Below, in pieces: positions 37,494-46,746 of a stretch of DNA of 64,000 nt. The translations under genes and the position numbers were made by a program. The notes under the pieces were generated by a model that saw nothing but the letters and a program-made list of their open reading frames with translations, made no database searches and was not told the origin of the DNA. Position 1 is the stretch's first letter. Each line of letters opens with the position of its first letter. The stretch spans positions 43,493 through 107,492 of the forward strand of contig JAOARP010000066.1 of assembly GCA_025210525.1 (NCBI GenBank). Direction: 5' to 3'. This stretch comes from Marinisporobacter sp. Its GTDB lineage: Bacteria; Bacillota; Clostridia; Peptostreptococcales; Thermotaleaceae.

Positions 37494-38287
37494 TAAAACT
37501 CCTCCGTTTCTATTTCTACTCCATAATGATCTGATACAATAGGTTTATTTTTTCCATTGAATATTACTTTGGAATATTTAATCCCTACTTTTTTATTTGA
37601 TAAAATTAAATCTAGTCTTAACGCTTCTTCATTCAAGCTCCAACCAGCTATTTTCCCCTTTACCGTAATCCCACTATCCTTCTCTTTCGCCATAGTAAAA
37701 GTATCATATAGTCCCTTTTCTATTAAATAGTCATAGCCTTCGTTCCTTACAAAAGCATTATTATTAAAATCTCCCATAACGAATGTTAATCTATCTTTTT
37801 TTATATTACTTAGTAATTGATCTGCTTGGTTTCTAAAAGGTTCTTCTTCATCATGCCACCACCCTAAATGACAAGAGTAAAAGTCTATAGAGTTTTCATT
37901 TATTTCGATAGTAGCACCTATAATCTTTCTACTTTTCCAAAAAGCTCTATCCTCACTTTTTGTTATAAAAAAAGATTTTTCTTTTTCTATTTTGTGTTTT
38001 GTCAGAATGCTTACTCCTTCTTCATACTGATCGTAACCAATATGAGAAAAATCCCATAGCATTTTATATTCCATACATCCTAAGCTTTCTAATTCCTTTA
38101 ATAAAACAACAGCAAAATTATCTTCTTTTATATTTTTGAAAATATATTTTTTATATATAGACTGATTTACTTCTTGCAGTGCAATCACATCATAACTTTT
38201 TTCTTTTATATTTCTTGCGATTATTTTTATTTTTTCTTTCTGAGACCTCTCCATCCATGAATGGGTATTTAGGGTTAAAAGTCTCAT
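37493..38287 (-). CDS. mapP: EEP-family phosphatase, probably maltose-6'-phosphate phosphatase
   Basis: A 264-residue endonuclease/exonuclease/phosphatase fold protein: LLTLNTHSW, DVIALQEVNQS (metal Glu), FYSCHLGWWH, FVMGDFNNNAF and the C-terminal SDHYGVE. Proteins of this family in maltose PTS loci of enterococci and lactobacilli (MapP) remove phosphate from maltose-6'-phosphate. It sits directly between PTS and glucokinase genes (1-base gaps and overlaps), which fits exactly. A nuclease would make no sense here. The name is assigned by context and family, not by a diagnostic residue. Confidence 0.82.
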   Translation of the reverse strand: MRLLTLNTHSWMERSQKEKIKIIARNIKEKSYDVIALQEVNQSIYKKYIFKNIKEDNFAVVLLKELESLGCMEYKMLWDFSHIGYDQYEEGVSILTKHKIEKEKSFFITKSEDRAFWKSRKIIGATIEINENSIDFYSCHLGWWHDEEEPFRNQADQLLSNIKKDRLTFVMGDFNNNAFVRNEGYDYLIEKGLYDTFTMAKEKDSGITVKGKIAGWSLNEEALRLDLILSNKKVGIKYSKVIFNGKNKPIVSDHYGVEIETEEF

Positions 38288-38288
38288 T

Positions 38289-39950
38289 TTATAAATCTCC
38301 TAAAAGATCTATCATATTAGATTTTATGATATCTGCTTTTGGACCATATATAGCTTGTACTCCTTTATCCTTTATAACTAAGCCTAACGCTTTATTATCC
38401 TTCCATTCCTTTTCCCCTTTAACTAAACTTAAATCTTTAACAGTTACACGAAGACGGGTCATACAAGCATCTACCTCTTCTATATTTTCTTTTCCCCCTA
38501 ATAAATTTATTGCATTACAAGCTATTTCATCCTTCACACTTGATTTTTCTTCTTTTGAGTCTGTTTCTTTTTCTACTATATCAATATCATTTCCACCACG
38601 CCCTGGAGTTGCCACATTAAACTTTTTAATAATGAAGCTAAACATAAAATAGCTTATAAATAAAAATCCTATGGCTACAACAATAAAACTAATTAAATCT
38701 TTTGTAATCCCTGCATTTACAATCATGGGTGTACGGGTTAAAAACTCTATAAACCCAAAAGCATGAATGCGTAAATGAATAAGATCCGCTACAGAAAATG
38801 CGATTCCTGTTAATACAGCATAAGCTCCATAAAGAAGAGGGGATGTAAACATAAACATAAACTCAATAGGTTCTGTAACACCCGTTAAGAATACTGCAAG
38901 TGCTGCTGAAAGATACATAGACTTATATTTTCTTTTTTTATCCTCTTCTACATTCTTATACATTGCAAAAGCTGCTCCCATTAATGTGGCAGAAGAAGTG
39001 ATTACTTGTCCTACTTTAAAACGAGCTGGATGAACTGTTGCTAACAAATTCTTATAGGTATCCATTTCTCCTATAGCCTTTAAGTTATTTAAATCCGTAA
39101 TCCAAGCTAACCATAATGGGTCCTGTCCATATACAATTTGTCCTATATTGTCTCCCGTCAATATACTATAGCTTCCTCCAAGCTGAGTATAATTTATAGG
39201 AATTGTTACTAAATGATGTAATCCAAAGGGTAACAACAAACGCTCAAGTGAACCATAAATAAAAGTAGATATAAATGGTGCACTATCCTTTGATGTAGCT
39301 ATCCATCTTCCAAAGCTATTTATTCCTGTTTGTACAATTGGCCAAAATACAGCAAGGATCACTGCAACAACAACTGAGTAGACAATCACAACAAAAGGAA
39401 CAAAACGCTTTCCATTGAAAAAAGAAAGAGAGTTAGGTAGTTTACTATAATTATAATATTTATTATATAATGCAGCACCTACAAAACCTGCTATAATTCC
39501 AACAAATACTCCCATATTTAAAGTTGGTGCTCCAAGAACTGATATAAAATAGTCTTTAACTAAAAGCTTTCCACCTAAGATATTATTCACTACTGCATTA
39601 GAATCAGCAAGCATATTAGGTGTAATTCCATAAATCGCTCCTATTATACGATTGATTAATACAAAAGCTAATGCTGAAGCAAAAGCTCCACCGGCACGTT
39701 CCTTTGCCCATGACCCTCCAATAGCAATAGCAAATAGTAAATTTAAGTTGACAATTATTGCCCATCCTATATCCTCAATAATATGTGAAATAAGTCCAAT
39801 GGCTCCTACATTTCCAAGGAATATTCCTATTACCTTTCCTAAAGAAATCATAAGTCCTGCCGCTGGCATAACTGCAATAACAACCATTAAAGCTTTTCCA
39901 AATTTTTGCCAAAAATCAAATGAAATAAATTGCGATTTTTGTGAAGACAT
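38289..39950 (-). CDS. malT: PTS maltose/alpha-glucoside transporter, IIBC
   Basis: A 553-residue membrane protein: EIIC domain (about 1-430, ten or so hydrophobic segments, with LPFGLHHL and TGVTEPIEFMFMF as conserved glucose-superfamily motifs) followed by an EIIB domain whose phospho-Cys lies in DACMTRLRVTV. No EIIA domain is attached, so a IIA protein encoded elsewhere is needed. It imports the disaccharide as a 6'-phosphate, the substrate of the MapP-like phosphatase. First gene of the operon, behind a consensus promoter with two LacI-type operators. Confidence 0.92.
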   Translation of the reverse strand: MSSQKSQFISFDFWQKFGKALMVVIAVMPAAGLMISLGKVIGIFLGNVGAIGLISHIIEDIGWAIIVNLNLLFAIAIGGSWAKERAGGAFASALAFVLINRIIGAIYGITPNMLADSNAVVNNILGGKLLVKDYFISVLGAPTLNMGVFVGIIAGFVGAALYNKYYNYSKLPNSLSFFNGKRFVPFVVIVYSVVVAVILAVFWPIVQTGINSFGRWIATSKDSAPFISTFIYGSLERLLLPFGLHHLVTIPINYTQLGGSYSILTGDNIGQIVYGQDPLWLAWITDLNNLKAIGEMDTYKNLLATVHPARFKVGQVITSSATLMGAAFAMYKNVEEDKKRKYKSMYLSAALAVFLTGVTEPIEFMFMFTSPLLYGAYAVLTGIAFSVADLIHLRIHAFGFIEFLTRTPMIVNAGITKDLISFIVVAIGFLFISYFMFSFIIKKFNVATPGRGGNDIDIVEKETDSKEEKSSVKDEIACNAINLLGGKENIEEVDACMTRLRVTVKDLSLVKGEKEWKDNKALGLVIKDKGVQAIYGPKADIIKSNMIDLLGDL

Positions 39951-39998
39951 GATTTAATTCCCCCCTTGTAAGATGTAAATACTAAAATTCAAGCTCTA

Positions 39999-40014
39999 TG
40001 CAACCGTTTTAGCA
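39999..40014. promoter_or_regulatory. LacI-type operator O2 of the maltose operon
   Basis: TGCAACCGTTTTAGCA, an imperfect copy of the 18-base operator found upstream; it lies about 30 bases into the leader. Confidence 0.7.
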
Positions 40015-40029
40015 TAAAATATAATCATC

Positions 40030-40047
40030 TGTGCAACCGTTTGCACA
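40030..40047. promoter_or_regulatory. LacI-type operator O1 of the maltose operon
   Basis: TGTGCAACCGTTTGCACA, a near-perfect palindrome covering the RNA start just after the -10 box; binding there would block transcription. Confidence 0.85.
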
Positions 40048-40051
40048 AATA

Positions 40052-40080
40052 ATTATATTATCCTTTTAAAAACTTGTCAA
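40052..40080 (-). promoter_or_regulatory. Promoter of the maltose operon
   Basis: Perfect consensus on the minus strand: TTGACA (complement of 40075-40080), 17 bases, TATAAT (complement of 40052-40057). Confidence 0.9.
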
Positions 40081-40127
40081 TACAATTTGTTAACATTATT
40101 TTATGGCTTTTTTATACATTCAATAAA

Positions 40128-40162
40128 AAAAGACAAGAGCATAAAAGCTATACTCTCATCTA
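40128..40162 (-). terminator. Terminator of the LacI regulator gene
   Basis: An imperfect hairpin (AGAG..ATAGC pairing with GC..CTCT) followed by TTTTTTT on the minus strand, starting right after the regulator's stop codon. Confidence 0.6.
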
Positions 40163-40166
40163 TAAA

Positions 40167-41177
40167 CTAGTGGTTTGTTGATTCTCTTTCTATTAAATTT
40201 GTTTCTATAATATAATGCCTGTTCATTATATCTTTTTCTAATTTATCTACTAGCATTTTTGCTGCATAATATCCTAATTCTTTTGCATTAATATCTACAG
40301 AAGTCAAGGCTGGTTTTTGATATTCTGCTAAAGGAATATTATTAAATCCTACTATAGATATCCCTTTTATATTCTTTTCTACTAAATAAGAACTCGCGCC
40401 AAAGGCTAAAAGATCATCTGTACATACAACTGCCGTTGGTTTTCTTTCATTTAAGATCTTCTTCATAGCATTATATCCTAAATCTTCTCTAAAATCTTCC
40501 ACCTCTAGGATACTCTTTTCATCAATATCAAAACCATTTGTTTTATGTGCTTGCTTGTATCCACTTAGTCGATCCTTAGATACATTTAATTCACTTTTGG
40601 CTCCTATAAATGCAATTTCTCTATGCCCTTTCATGAATAGCTTCCTTAACACATTGTACATGGCTTGAAAATTATCATTATCTACCCAAAGTACATTTTT
40701 AGTATCTTCAGGTCTTCCAATCACTACAAAAGGAAAGTCTTTTTCTTGAAGATATTTTATACATTGGTCTTTTGAATGAACTGTTGTAAGAATAATTCCA
40801 TCCACTAAATTACTATTGACATAGTTTTGTATAGCGCTTAATTTTTCTTCTTCTGTTTTAAAAAAAGTATACATAATGTAATAGCCTGATTCTTGAGCGT
40901 ATTTACTAATTCCCGTCATCACATATATGAAAAATGGATTTTTAAATAAATGCTCTGCTTCACTTGGCAAAACGATTCCAATAACTTTCGTCATTTTATT
41001 CGTCAAACTCCTAGCAGCAATATTGGGATGATAATTTAATCTTTCTATTGCATCATTTACCTTTTTCTTTGTTTCTTCACTAATTCTATCACTTCCTGCT
41101 ATAACTCTCGACACAGTGGATGGAGAAACATTTGCTTCTTTAGCCACATCTTTCATTGTGACGTCCATATCTTTCAC
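40167..41177 (-). CDS. malR: LacI-family repressor of the maltose operon
   Basis: A 336-residue regulator: N-terminal LacI helix-turn-helix (VTMKDVAKEANVSPSTVSRVIAG, hinge helix LTNKMTKVIG region) and a periplasmic-binding-like sugar domain (GIVLPSEAEHLF, CTDDLLAFGA, SIVGFNNIPLAEY). Copies of one operator, TGTGCAACCGTTTGCACA-like, lie at its own promoter and at the PTS promoter, so it should repress both itself and the maltose operon until an inducer binds. The first few residues (MKDMD) precede the domain; a start a few codons in is possible. Confidence 0.93.
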   Translation of the reverse strand: MKDMDVTMKDVAKEANVSPSTVSRVIAGSDRISEETKKKVNDAIERLNYHPNIAARSLTNKMTKVIGIVLPSEAEHLFKNPFFIYVMTGISKYAQESGYYIMYTFFKTEEEKLSAIQNYVNSNLVDGIILTTVHSKDQCIKYLQEKDFPFVVIGRPEDTKNVLWVDNDNFQAMYNVLRKLFMKGHREIAFIGAKSELNVSKDRLSGYKQAHKTNGFDIDEKSILEVEDFREDLGYNAMKKILNERKPTAVVCTDDLLAFGASSYLVEKNIKGISIVGFNNIPLAEYQKPALTSVDINAKELGYYAAKMLVDKLEKDIMNRHYIIETNLIERESTNH

Positions 41178-41194
41178 ATCCTATTTTATAATAT

Positions 41195-41246
41195 TGTACA
41201 ACCGTTTGCACAAATTAATTTTATATAAATATCCCTACTGTGTCAA
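41195..41246 (-). promoter_or_regulatory. Promoter and operator of the LacI regulator gene
   Basis: TTGACA (complement of 41241-41246), 17 bases, TAAAAT (complement of 41218-41223), with operator TGTACAACCGTTTGCACA at 41195-41212 just downstream. This matches the PTS promoter layout and shows autoregulation. Confidence 0.88.
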
Positions 41247-41254
41247 CATTTACC

Positions 41255-44245
41255 CTACAATTCAATGTTCCTTTTATTTTCTCTTATTGTATAAATAATT
41301 TCAGCTATATCTCTTATGGTCATATTCCCATATATATTTTTTATTTTATCCATAAAGATTCCTTCATCTTCAGCCTTTAATAAACTATTCGTAATTTCAA
41401 ATACCATTCTAATAAGACTAAATGAATCCCCTCCTAGGTCATAAAATTCATCTTGACTTCCTATTTTTTGATTCTCTATTTCAAGTACCAGCTTCCATAT
41501 TTTAATGATTTCCTTCTCCATTTCACTTAAATGATTCGGATCATCCGTAGGAATCATATTAGCATCATATACCTTAGGCAATCTACTCTTATCAATTTTA
41601 CCACTAACCCCTAAGGGTATTTCATTTATTTCCATAAAAACTTTTGGAACCATATAAAAGGGCAATTCTCGTCTAAGATATTCTTTTAGCTTTGTAATAT
41701 CAATTTTTCTATGTGATCTATAATAAGCCACAAGATGATTTTTATTCCTTTCTAAAGGCACTATTATGTTCATATTAATTCCTTCATAACGATTAATTAT
41801 ACATTCTATTTCTATGGTCTCCACCCTATGCCCATATAATTTTATCTGATGATCTTTTCTTCCTAAGTAAATATATGTATTTTCCTTTGTAATTTTACCT
41901 ATATCTCCAGTCCTATAAGCTTTTTTCCCTTCAATATAAATAAATTTCTCTTTATTTAATTCTTCATTTTTATAGTATCCCCTTGCAAGAGATTCTCCCA
42001 ATATGTATATTTCACCTATTTCCTCCGGTCCTACTAACTTCATTTTTTCATCTAATAAAAGTATTTCTGTATTATAAATAGGAACCCCTATGGGCACAGT
42101 ATCATAGTTTATATCTTTTTTCGAATCAAAAATATGATAAATACAACCTACTGTAGCCTCTGCAGGACCATATTCATTGATAATTTTACAGCTTTCAGAT
42201 AATTTTTCTTGCATAGTCATAGCTAATTTTGTATCAAATTTTTCTCCTCCTACGATCAATAATTTCTTATTTTTTCCTTTCAGCTCTAAATCTGCTATTA
42301 TCTTTAAATGTGTAGGAGTTAATTTGATACTATCTATTTTATTATCTTCTAAGATCTTTCTTAAAGTAATATGGTTTGTTTTTTCATCAAATACTTCAAC
42401 ACTACCTCCTGATATTAATGGTAAAAAGATAGCTGTAATCGTAAGATCTACTCCTATTGATGTAAATAGAGGAAATCTACTTGTAGTTTTCGTATTGTAT
42501 ATATCCTTTGCCCATAATAAATAATTCATTAAGCTTCTATTACTAATCTCTACGCCCTTAGGCTTCCCTGTTGAACCTGATGTATAAATCTTATAAACAA
42601 TATCATTTTCGTTGACATTATAGGTATCAAGCTTTATCCCATTTGAAAAAACAAATGAATCTATATTGATAATCTCTTTTTCTGTAATAGAAGCTACTTC
42701 ATCATATGTATCCTTATTTGAAAAAATCCAGCATAAGTTCTCATCATTTATAATCCCTTTTATTTTATTTCTGTCATTCTCTATATCAATAGGAATATAT
42801 ACTGCCCCTACTTTAATAGCAGCAAAAATACAAATAAATAGATTTATATCCCTTTTTAAAAATAAAGCAACTTGATCTTCTTTTTTTATCCCTCTTTTTT
42901 TCATAAAGCTTGCTAATATATCGGATTTTTCATCTAACTCTCTATAAGTTAGCTCTTTTCCTTTCCATAAAATAGCAACAGCATTTGGATTTTTCTTTAC
43001 ATTTTCCTTAAACAAATCAATAACATTTTTACTATCAAAAAAATCCTTATGGGTATTATTCAATTTATTATAGATTCCTTTTCCCGTTAAAGCATTCTCA
43101 ATTTTTCTTAATATTTCATCACATTCTTCTTCCCTAATAATATCTTCATAATAAGATATAAGGATTTCCATTTTTTCATCTATTTGAGTAATCACTATTG
43201 AAAGGGGACTTAAAGGCTGTTGTACAGGCATAGAATAAAATGCTTTGGCTTCAAAATCATCAAAGCTAAAAGATTTTAGTTGAATATCTCCTAAAAAAGA
43301 TATAATTCCTCCGATCATGTGTTTTTGTATAAAATTTTGATAAAGTATTAATAACCTGATGCTATTTCCTAAAACCTTCCTAGGCAAATTTGTCAACCAT
43401 CCAAAATCTGCATTCTTTAAATTAAGTTCCTTATTATTTTTTAAGGAATCCATCATTTTTGCATTTAATTCTTTCCAATCTTCTCCTTTATGGGTATTTA
43501 AAAATATGGGCAAGGTTAGATTTCCTGTAGAAATAATATTTTTATTATGTCTTCGCATATCCACTGGAATTAAAAACTTATTATTTTCCTCACCAGAGCT
43601 TTCTTTTAAAGCTTTTGCAATCTTTCCAATGACTCCTGAAAATCTCCCCTCTATAGAAAGTCTTTTCCAATAGATTTCATGATCTTTTAATTTTCTCCTA
43701 TCCTTAAATAAGCTTTTATTAAACTTCAATCCATTATCGAGTTTTTTTCCATTCACAAGCTTTACAAAGCTAAGGTCTGTTTCTTCAGATTTTGCCTCTA
43801 AAAGTTTTTCTCCTCTTAAAGCCTTAAATATATTTTTTACCCATATTAAAGCTCCTTGTCCATCCATAGCTCCATGAAAAGCTCTGAAAATAATTTTATT
43901 GACTGAGGATAAAACATAAATTTCTGTTACTGGATTTCTTTTGACATCTATTTTCTTTTTAAAAATATCTAGTTTACTAAAATCATATCCGTCAAAATCA
44001 TCTTTTATATAAAAAATAGGGGTAGTTACTTGCGTATCTACCCACTGATTTCCTTTTAAAGTGACCCTTGCTCCTGGACAAAAATCCCCTGCTTTTTTTA
44101 CAGCTTTTTCAAACTTTTCTTTGTCTAGTATCCCATCAAAATCAATAATAAATTGAATTGCAAAAGTCGTATATATTTCTTGGGACTGAATATATATTTT
44201 TTCATTTGGTGAGATATCCCTTTTAAATATTTTTTTCTTTGTCAT
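41255..44245 (-). CDS. Single-module NRPS (condensation-adenylation-carrier)
   Basis: About 996 residues. A condensation-like domain (1-390) has the HxxxDG motif HGAMDG at 124-129. The adenylation domain (400-890) shows YTSGSTGKPKGV (553-564), NEYGPAEAT (A5), YRTGDIG (A7) and GKIDKSRLP (A10). A carrier domain follows with the phosphopantetheine Ser940 in DLGGDS. Aligned to GrsA, the pocket reads D599-L600-T603-K640-I663-G665-E690-V698-G699-K882, one conservative change from the published asparagine code DLTKLGEVGK. There is no thioesterase, reductase or epimerase domain. A C domain at the N-terminus of a lone module suggests it N-acylates the loaded amino acid. It follows a MutS2-like gene by 11 bases. 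Product and release mechanism are unknown. Confidence 0.9.
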   Translation of the reverse strand: MTKKKIFKRDISPNEKIYIQSQEIYTTFAIQFIIDFDGILDKEKFEKAVKKAGDFCPGARVTLKGNQWVDTQVTTPIFYIKDDFDGYDFSKLDIFKKKIDVKRNPVTEIYVLSSVNKIIFRAFHGAMDGQGALIWVKNIFKALRGEKLLEAKSEETDLSFVKLVNGKKLDNGLKFNKSLFKDRRKLKDHEIYWKRLSIEGRFSGVIGKIAKALKESSGEENNKFLIPVDMRRHNKNIISTGNLTLPIFLNTHKGEDWKELNAKMMDSLKNNKELNLKNADFGWLTNLPRKVLGNSIRLLILYQNFIQKHMIGGIISFLGDIQLKSFSFDDFEAKAFYSMPVQQPLSPLSIVITQIDEKMEILISYYEDIIREEECDEILRKIENALTGKGIYNKLNNTHKDFFDSKNVIDLFKENVKKNPNAVAILWKGKELTYRELDEKSDILASFMKKRGIKKEDQVALFLKRDINLFICIFAAIKVGAVYIPIDIENDRNKIKGIINDENLCWIFSNKDTYDEVASITEKEIINIDSFVFSNGIKLDTYNVNENDIVYKIYTSGSTGKPKGVEISNRSLMNYLLWAKDIYNTKTTSRFPLFTSIGVDLTITAIFLPLISGGSVEVFDEKTNHITLRKILEDNKIDSIKLTPTHLKIIADLELKGKNKKLLIVGGEKFDTKLAMTMQEKLSESCKIINEYGPAEATVGCIYHIFDSKKDINYDTVPIGVPIYNTEILLLDEKMKLVGPEEIGEIYILGESLARGYYKNEELNKEKFIYIEGKKAYRTGDIGKITKENTYIYLGRKDHQIKLYGHRVETIEIECIINRYEGINMNIIVPLERNKNHLVAYYRSHRKIDITKLKEYLRRELPFYMVPKVFMEINEIPLGVSGKIDKSRLPKVYDANMIPTDDPNHLSEMEKEIIKIWKLVLEIENQKIGSQDEFYDLGGDSFSLIRMVFEITNSLLKAEDEGIFMDKIKNIYGNMTIRDIAEIIYTIRENKRNIEL

Positions 44246-44256
44246 GATTTGAACCT

Positions 44257-46173
44257 CTATCTTTTTCTACTTTCCTTCATTTCCTTTTGAATTTTTTTCA
44301 AAGCTTTTTTAGATCCTCTCTCAATATCTCTATCTAATTTTCTTTCTTCAAAACTTACAAATAAGCTATCTAAATCATAGTCATTAGGATATAGCTCTGT
44401 AGCCTTTAAATATAATTCTATCCTTTTTACATTGACTTTTATAAACTCACCCTTATATAAAGCTTCTACATTGTTAAATTGATCAACGGGTTTATATACG
44501 ATTCCAAAGTCATCTTGATCTAATAGTTTTACTTTATCGCCTTTTTGGTATATAGGGATTTCTATCTCTTTTTCCTTCTTTTCTTCATCCATCTTTTTAG
44601 AGGATGTTATTTTACTCCTTTTGACTAAATCAAAATGATAGTTTTTATCATCCATATACCCTTTTGCTTTTTTTAATACTTTATCTCTTATTCCCATCTT
44701 TTTAGAAATAAATAGAGCATTACTATTTTCTGATTTTCCTATAGTTAACTTATATAAAGGCTGCAAAGTTTCTTGATCAAACATCATTCCTGCATTTTCA
44801 AATTCTGGATGAAGGGTTGCATATCTTTTTAGTTCTCCATAATGAGTAGATGCTATGGTAATACATCCCTTTAGATAAAATTCTTCTAGGATGGCGATAG
44901 CAAGTGCAGCTCCTTCATTCGGTTCCGTCCCACTACCAATCTCATCTAATAAAACTAATGTATTAAATTTTGATCTGTTGATGATTTCTGCAATATTTTT
45001 TATATGGGAAGAAAAGGTGCTCAGGGCATTTTCTATACTTTGATTGTCTCCTATATCTACAAATATATTTTCAAATACATTGATTATTGTATCTTCCTTT
45101 GCACATATATCTAGTCCACATTGAACCATCAAACTCAATATACCTACGGTTTTAAGTGCAACAGTTTTTCCGCCTGCATTAGGTCCTGTAATAAGCAAAC
45201 TTCTGTAATTCTTTCCTATTTCTAAGTTAAGGGGGATCACCTCTCCCTTTAAAAGCGGATGCTTTCCATCAACAATTTTTATATATCCTTGATCATTTAT
45301 TTTAGGTGTAATTCCTTTTATATTTTGACTATACTTAGCTTTTGCAAAAACCATATCATATTCAGCTATAATTTCTATATTCAATTTAATATTTTTTATT
45401 TTTTCAAATATAAGCTCTGTTAAATAAGAAAGAATTTTATATTCTTCTATAGATTCTTCGCTTTTTAAATGAATAAGCTCTAGGCTAAACTTCGATACAT
45501 TCTTTGGTTCTATAAATACAGTATTTCCTTTTGACGATGTATCAAGTAATGTACCCTCTACTTCATTTTTATAAGGTGCTTTTATGGGAATCACATATCG
45601 ATCATCTCTTTTACTTACTATAAATTCTTGTATATATTTTTTGTTTCCACTAGCTGTTAAAAACTTATTTAACCGCTCTTTTATTTTATCCTCTGTTACT
45701 CCTATATTTCTTCTTATTTTTTTTAATTCCTTACTAGCTTGTGAGTCTACCTTATTTCCTTTTATGCAATATTCTATTTCACTTTCTATATTTTCACACT
45801 CCGTAATATTTAAAGCATATGCACTTAACGTAGGGGCGTAAAACTCTTTTTCAAGCATAAAAGATTTTATTTTTCTACTACCTCTCAAAAAATCTTGCAT
45901 TTTTACAAGTTCATAAGGGTCTAGAATCATTCCTTTTTCAATTTTATCAATGATCATATTTACATTAAATAATCCCTCTAAAGGTATATGATTACTATTT
46001 TCTATAATCTTTCTAGCTTCTTTATTTTCATCTAATCTTCGTTTTACAACATTTATATTTCCGCTAGGATTTAACTGATCTATTCGGTCTTTTCCAAGAG
46101 AACTTAAACAATGTGTTTTTACTAATTCCTTTACTTCATTTAGCTGTATTTTTTCAAAGGTAACATTATTCAT
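44257..46173 (-). CDS. MutS2-like ATPase without Smr domain
   Basis: A 638-residue MutS-family protein: N-terminal core/lever helices (DFLRGSRKIKSFM, coiled-coil clamp), a segment IVSKRDDRYVIPIKAPYKNEV typical of MutS2, and the ATPase with Walker A GPNAGGKTVALK near residue 335, then LLDEIGSGTEPNEGAALA (Walker B) and STHYGELK. MutS2 normally has about 780 residues and ends in an Smr nuclease domain; this one stops after a small beta domain and a basic tail, so the Smr part is absent. MutS2 proteins act on recombination intermediates or stalled ribosomes. The start overlaps the upstream gene by eight bases. Confidence 0.88.
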   Translation of the reverse strand: MNNVTFEKIQLNEVKELVKTHCLSSLGKDRIDQLNPSGNINVVKRRLDENKEARKIIENSNHIPLEGLFNVNMIIDKIEKGMILDPYELVKMQDFLRGSRKIKSFMLEKEFYAPTLSAYALNITECENIESEIEYCIKGNKVDSQASKELKKIRRNIGVTEDKIKERLNKFLTASGNKKYIQEFIVSKRDDRYVIPIKAPYKNEVEGTLLDTSSKGNTVFIEPKNVSKFSLELIHLKSEESIEEYKILSYLTELIFEKIKNIKLNIEIIAEYDMVFAKAKYSQNIKGITPKINDQGYIKIVDGKHPLLKGEVIPLNLEIGKNYRSLLITGPNAGGKTVALKTVGILSLMVQCGLDICAKEDTIINVFENIFVDIGDNQSIENALSTFSSHIKNIAEIINRSKFNTLVLLDEIGSGTEPNEGAALAIAILEEFYLKGCITIASTHYGELKRYATLHPEFENAGMMFDQETLQPLYKLTIGKSENSNALFISKKMGIRDKVLKKAKGYMDDKNYHFDLVKRSKITSSKKMDEEKKEKEIEIPIYQKGDKVKLLDQDDFGIVYKPVDQFNNVEALYKGEFIKVNVKRIELYLKATELYPNDYDLDSLFVSFEERKLDRDIERGSKKALKKIQKEMKESRKR

Positions 46174-46486
46174 TAGATTGTCCTCCTAGCTCTAAGGTTC
46201 CATTTACCAACAGATCTTCTTTTTTCATTTTTGATATTATTTTTCTTATACTAGATTCTGATAAGTTATAATCATTGATAATATCTTCTATTGAATACCC
46301 ATCTTTATATAGATCAAATATTTTTTTATTTCTATCGTACATATTCTCACGAGTTCCATTTTTCTCTCCCCAGCCTACTCTATTTTTTTGAGGTATAGGT
46401 ATATATATAAACTCGCCTTGAATATACTTTTGAATTTCTTTTAATAAATTTGTAGGAAGTATCCCTTTTGCATTTTTATATGTCAA
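46166..46486 (-). CDS. CD3324-type small helix-turn-helix protein
   Basis: A 106-residue protein of the kind called CD3324 in clostridial genomes: an N-terminal part MTYKNAKGILPTNLLKEIQKYI with a GWGEKNGTRE segment, then a helix-turn-helix (DLYKDGYSIEDIINDYNLSESSIRKIISK). Translation starts at TTG behind AAGGAG. Its stop overlaps the start of the MutS2-like gene (ATGAATAA), so the two are translationally coupled. It is probably a DNA-binding regulator; its targets are not visible. Confidence 0.82.
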   Translation of the reverse strand: MTYKNAKGILPTNLLKEIQKYIQGEFIYIPIPQKNRVGWGEKNGTRENMYDRNKKIFDLYKDGYSIEDIINDYNLSESSIRKIISKMKKEDLLVNGTLELGGQSNE

Positions 46487-46506
46487 TTTCCTATCTCCTT
46501 TTCTTT

Positions 46507-46570
46507 ATAAGTCTTTTTTATAGGACTTAATAAATAAGGAGTTCTTATTTAAAATCAAACTCCTTATTTA
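46507..46570. terminator. Two hairpins between YaiI-like gene and CD3324 gene
   Basis: A 13-bp stem TAAATAAGGAGTT/AACTCCTTATTTA at 46531-46570, and a smaller one, TAAGTC/GACTTA with a loop of Ts, at 46508-46529. They may end read-through from upstream minus-strand genes. Otherwise the 260-base gap is empty. Confidence 0.5.
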
Positions 46571-46746
46571 TTAAGAAGTTCAATTCCCAGCTCTTTATAG
46601 TTGTTTTTTTTCATAAATCAATTCTCCTTTTTGTTTTTATATCATACTTATTATTTCACAGATTTTAAACTTTCTCAATGCAAAAAATCGTTATAGTTAA
46701 GTTTTCCAAAGGAATAGAGATATATTTTCCGTTTACTTCTATCCTG

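Noticed and set aside
37493..38287. DNA exonuclease/endonuclease role for the EEP-fold protein
   Set aside because: The fold is shared, but the position inside a maltose PTS operon fits the MapP-type phosphatase better.
40128..40162. CRISPR-like or regulatory repeat between PTS and regulator genes
   Set aside because: It is a simple imperfect hairpin with a T run, best read as a terminator.
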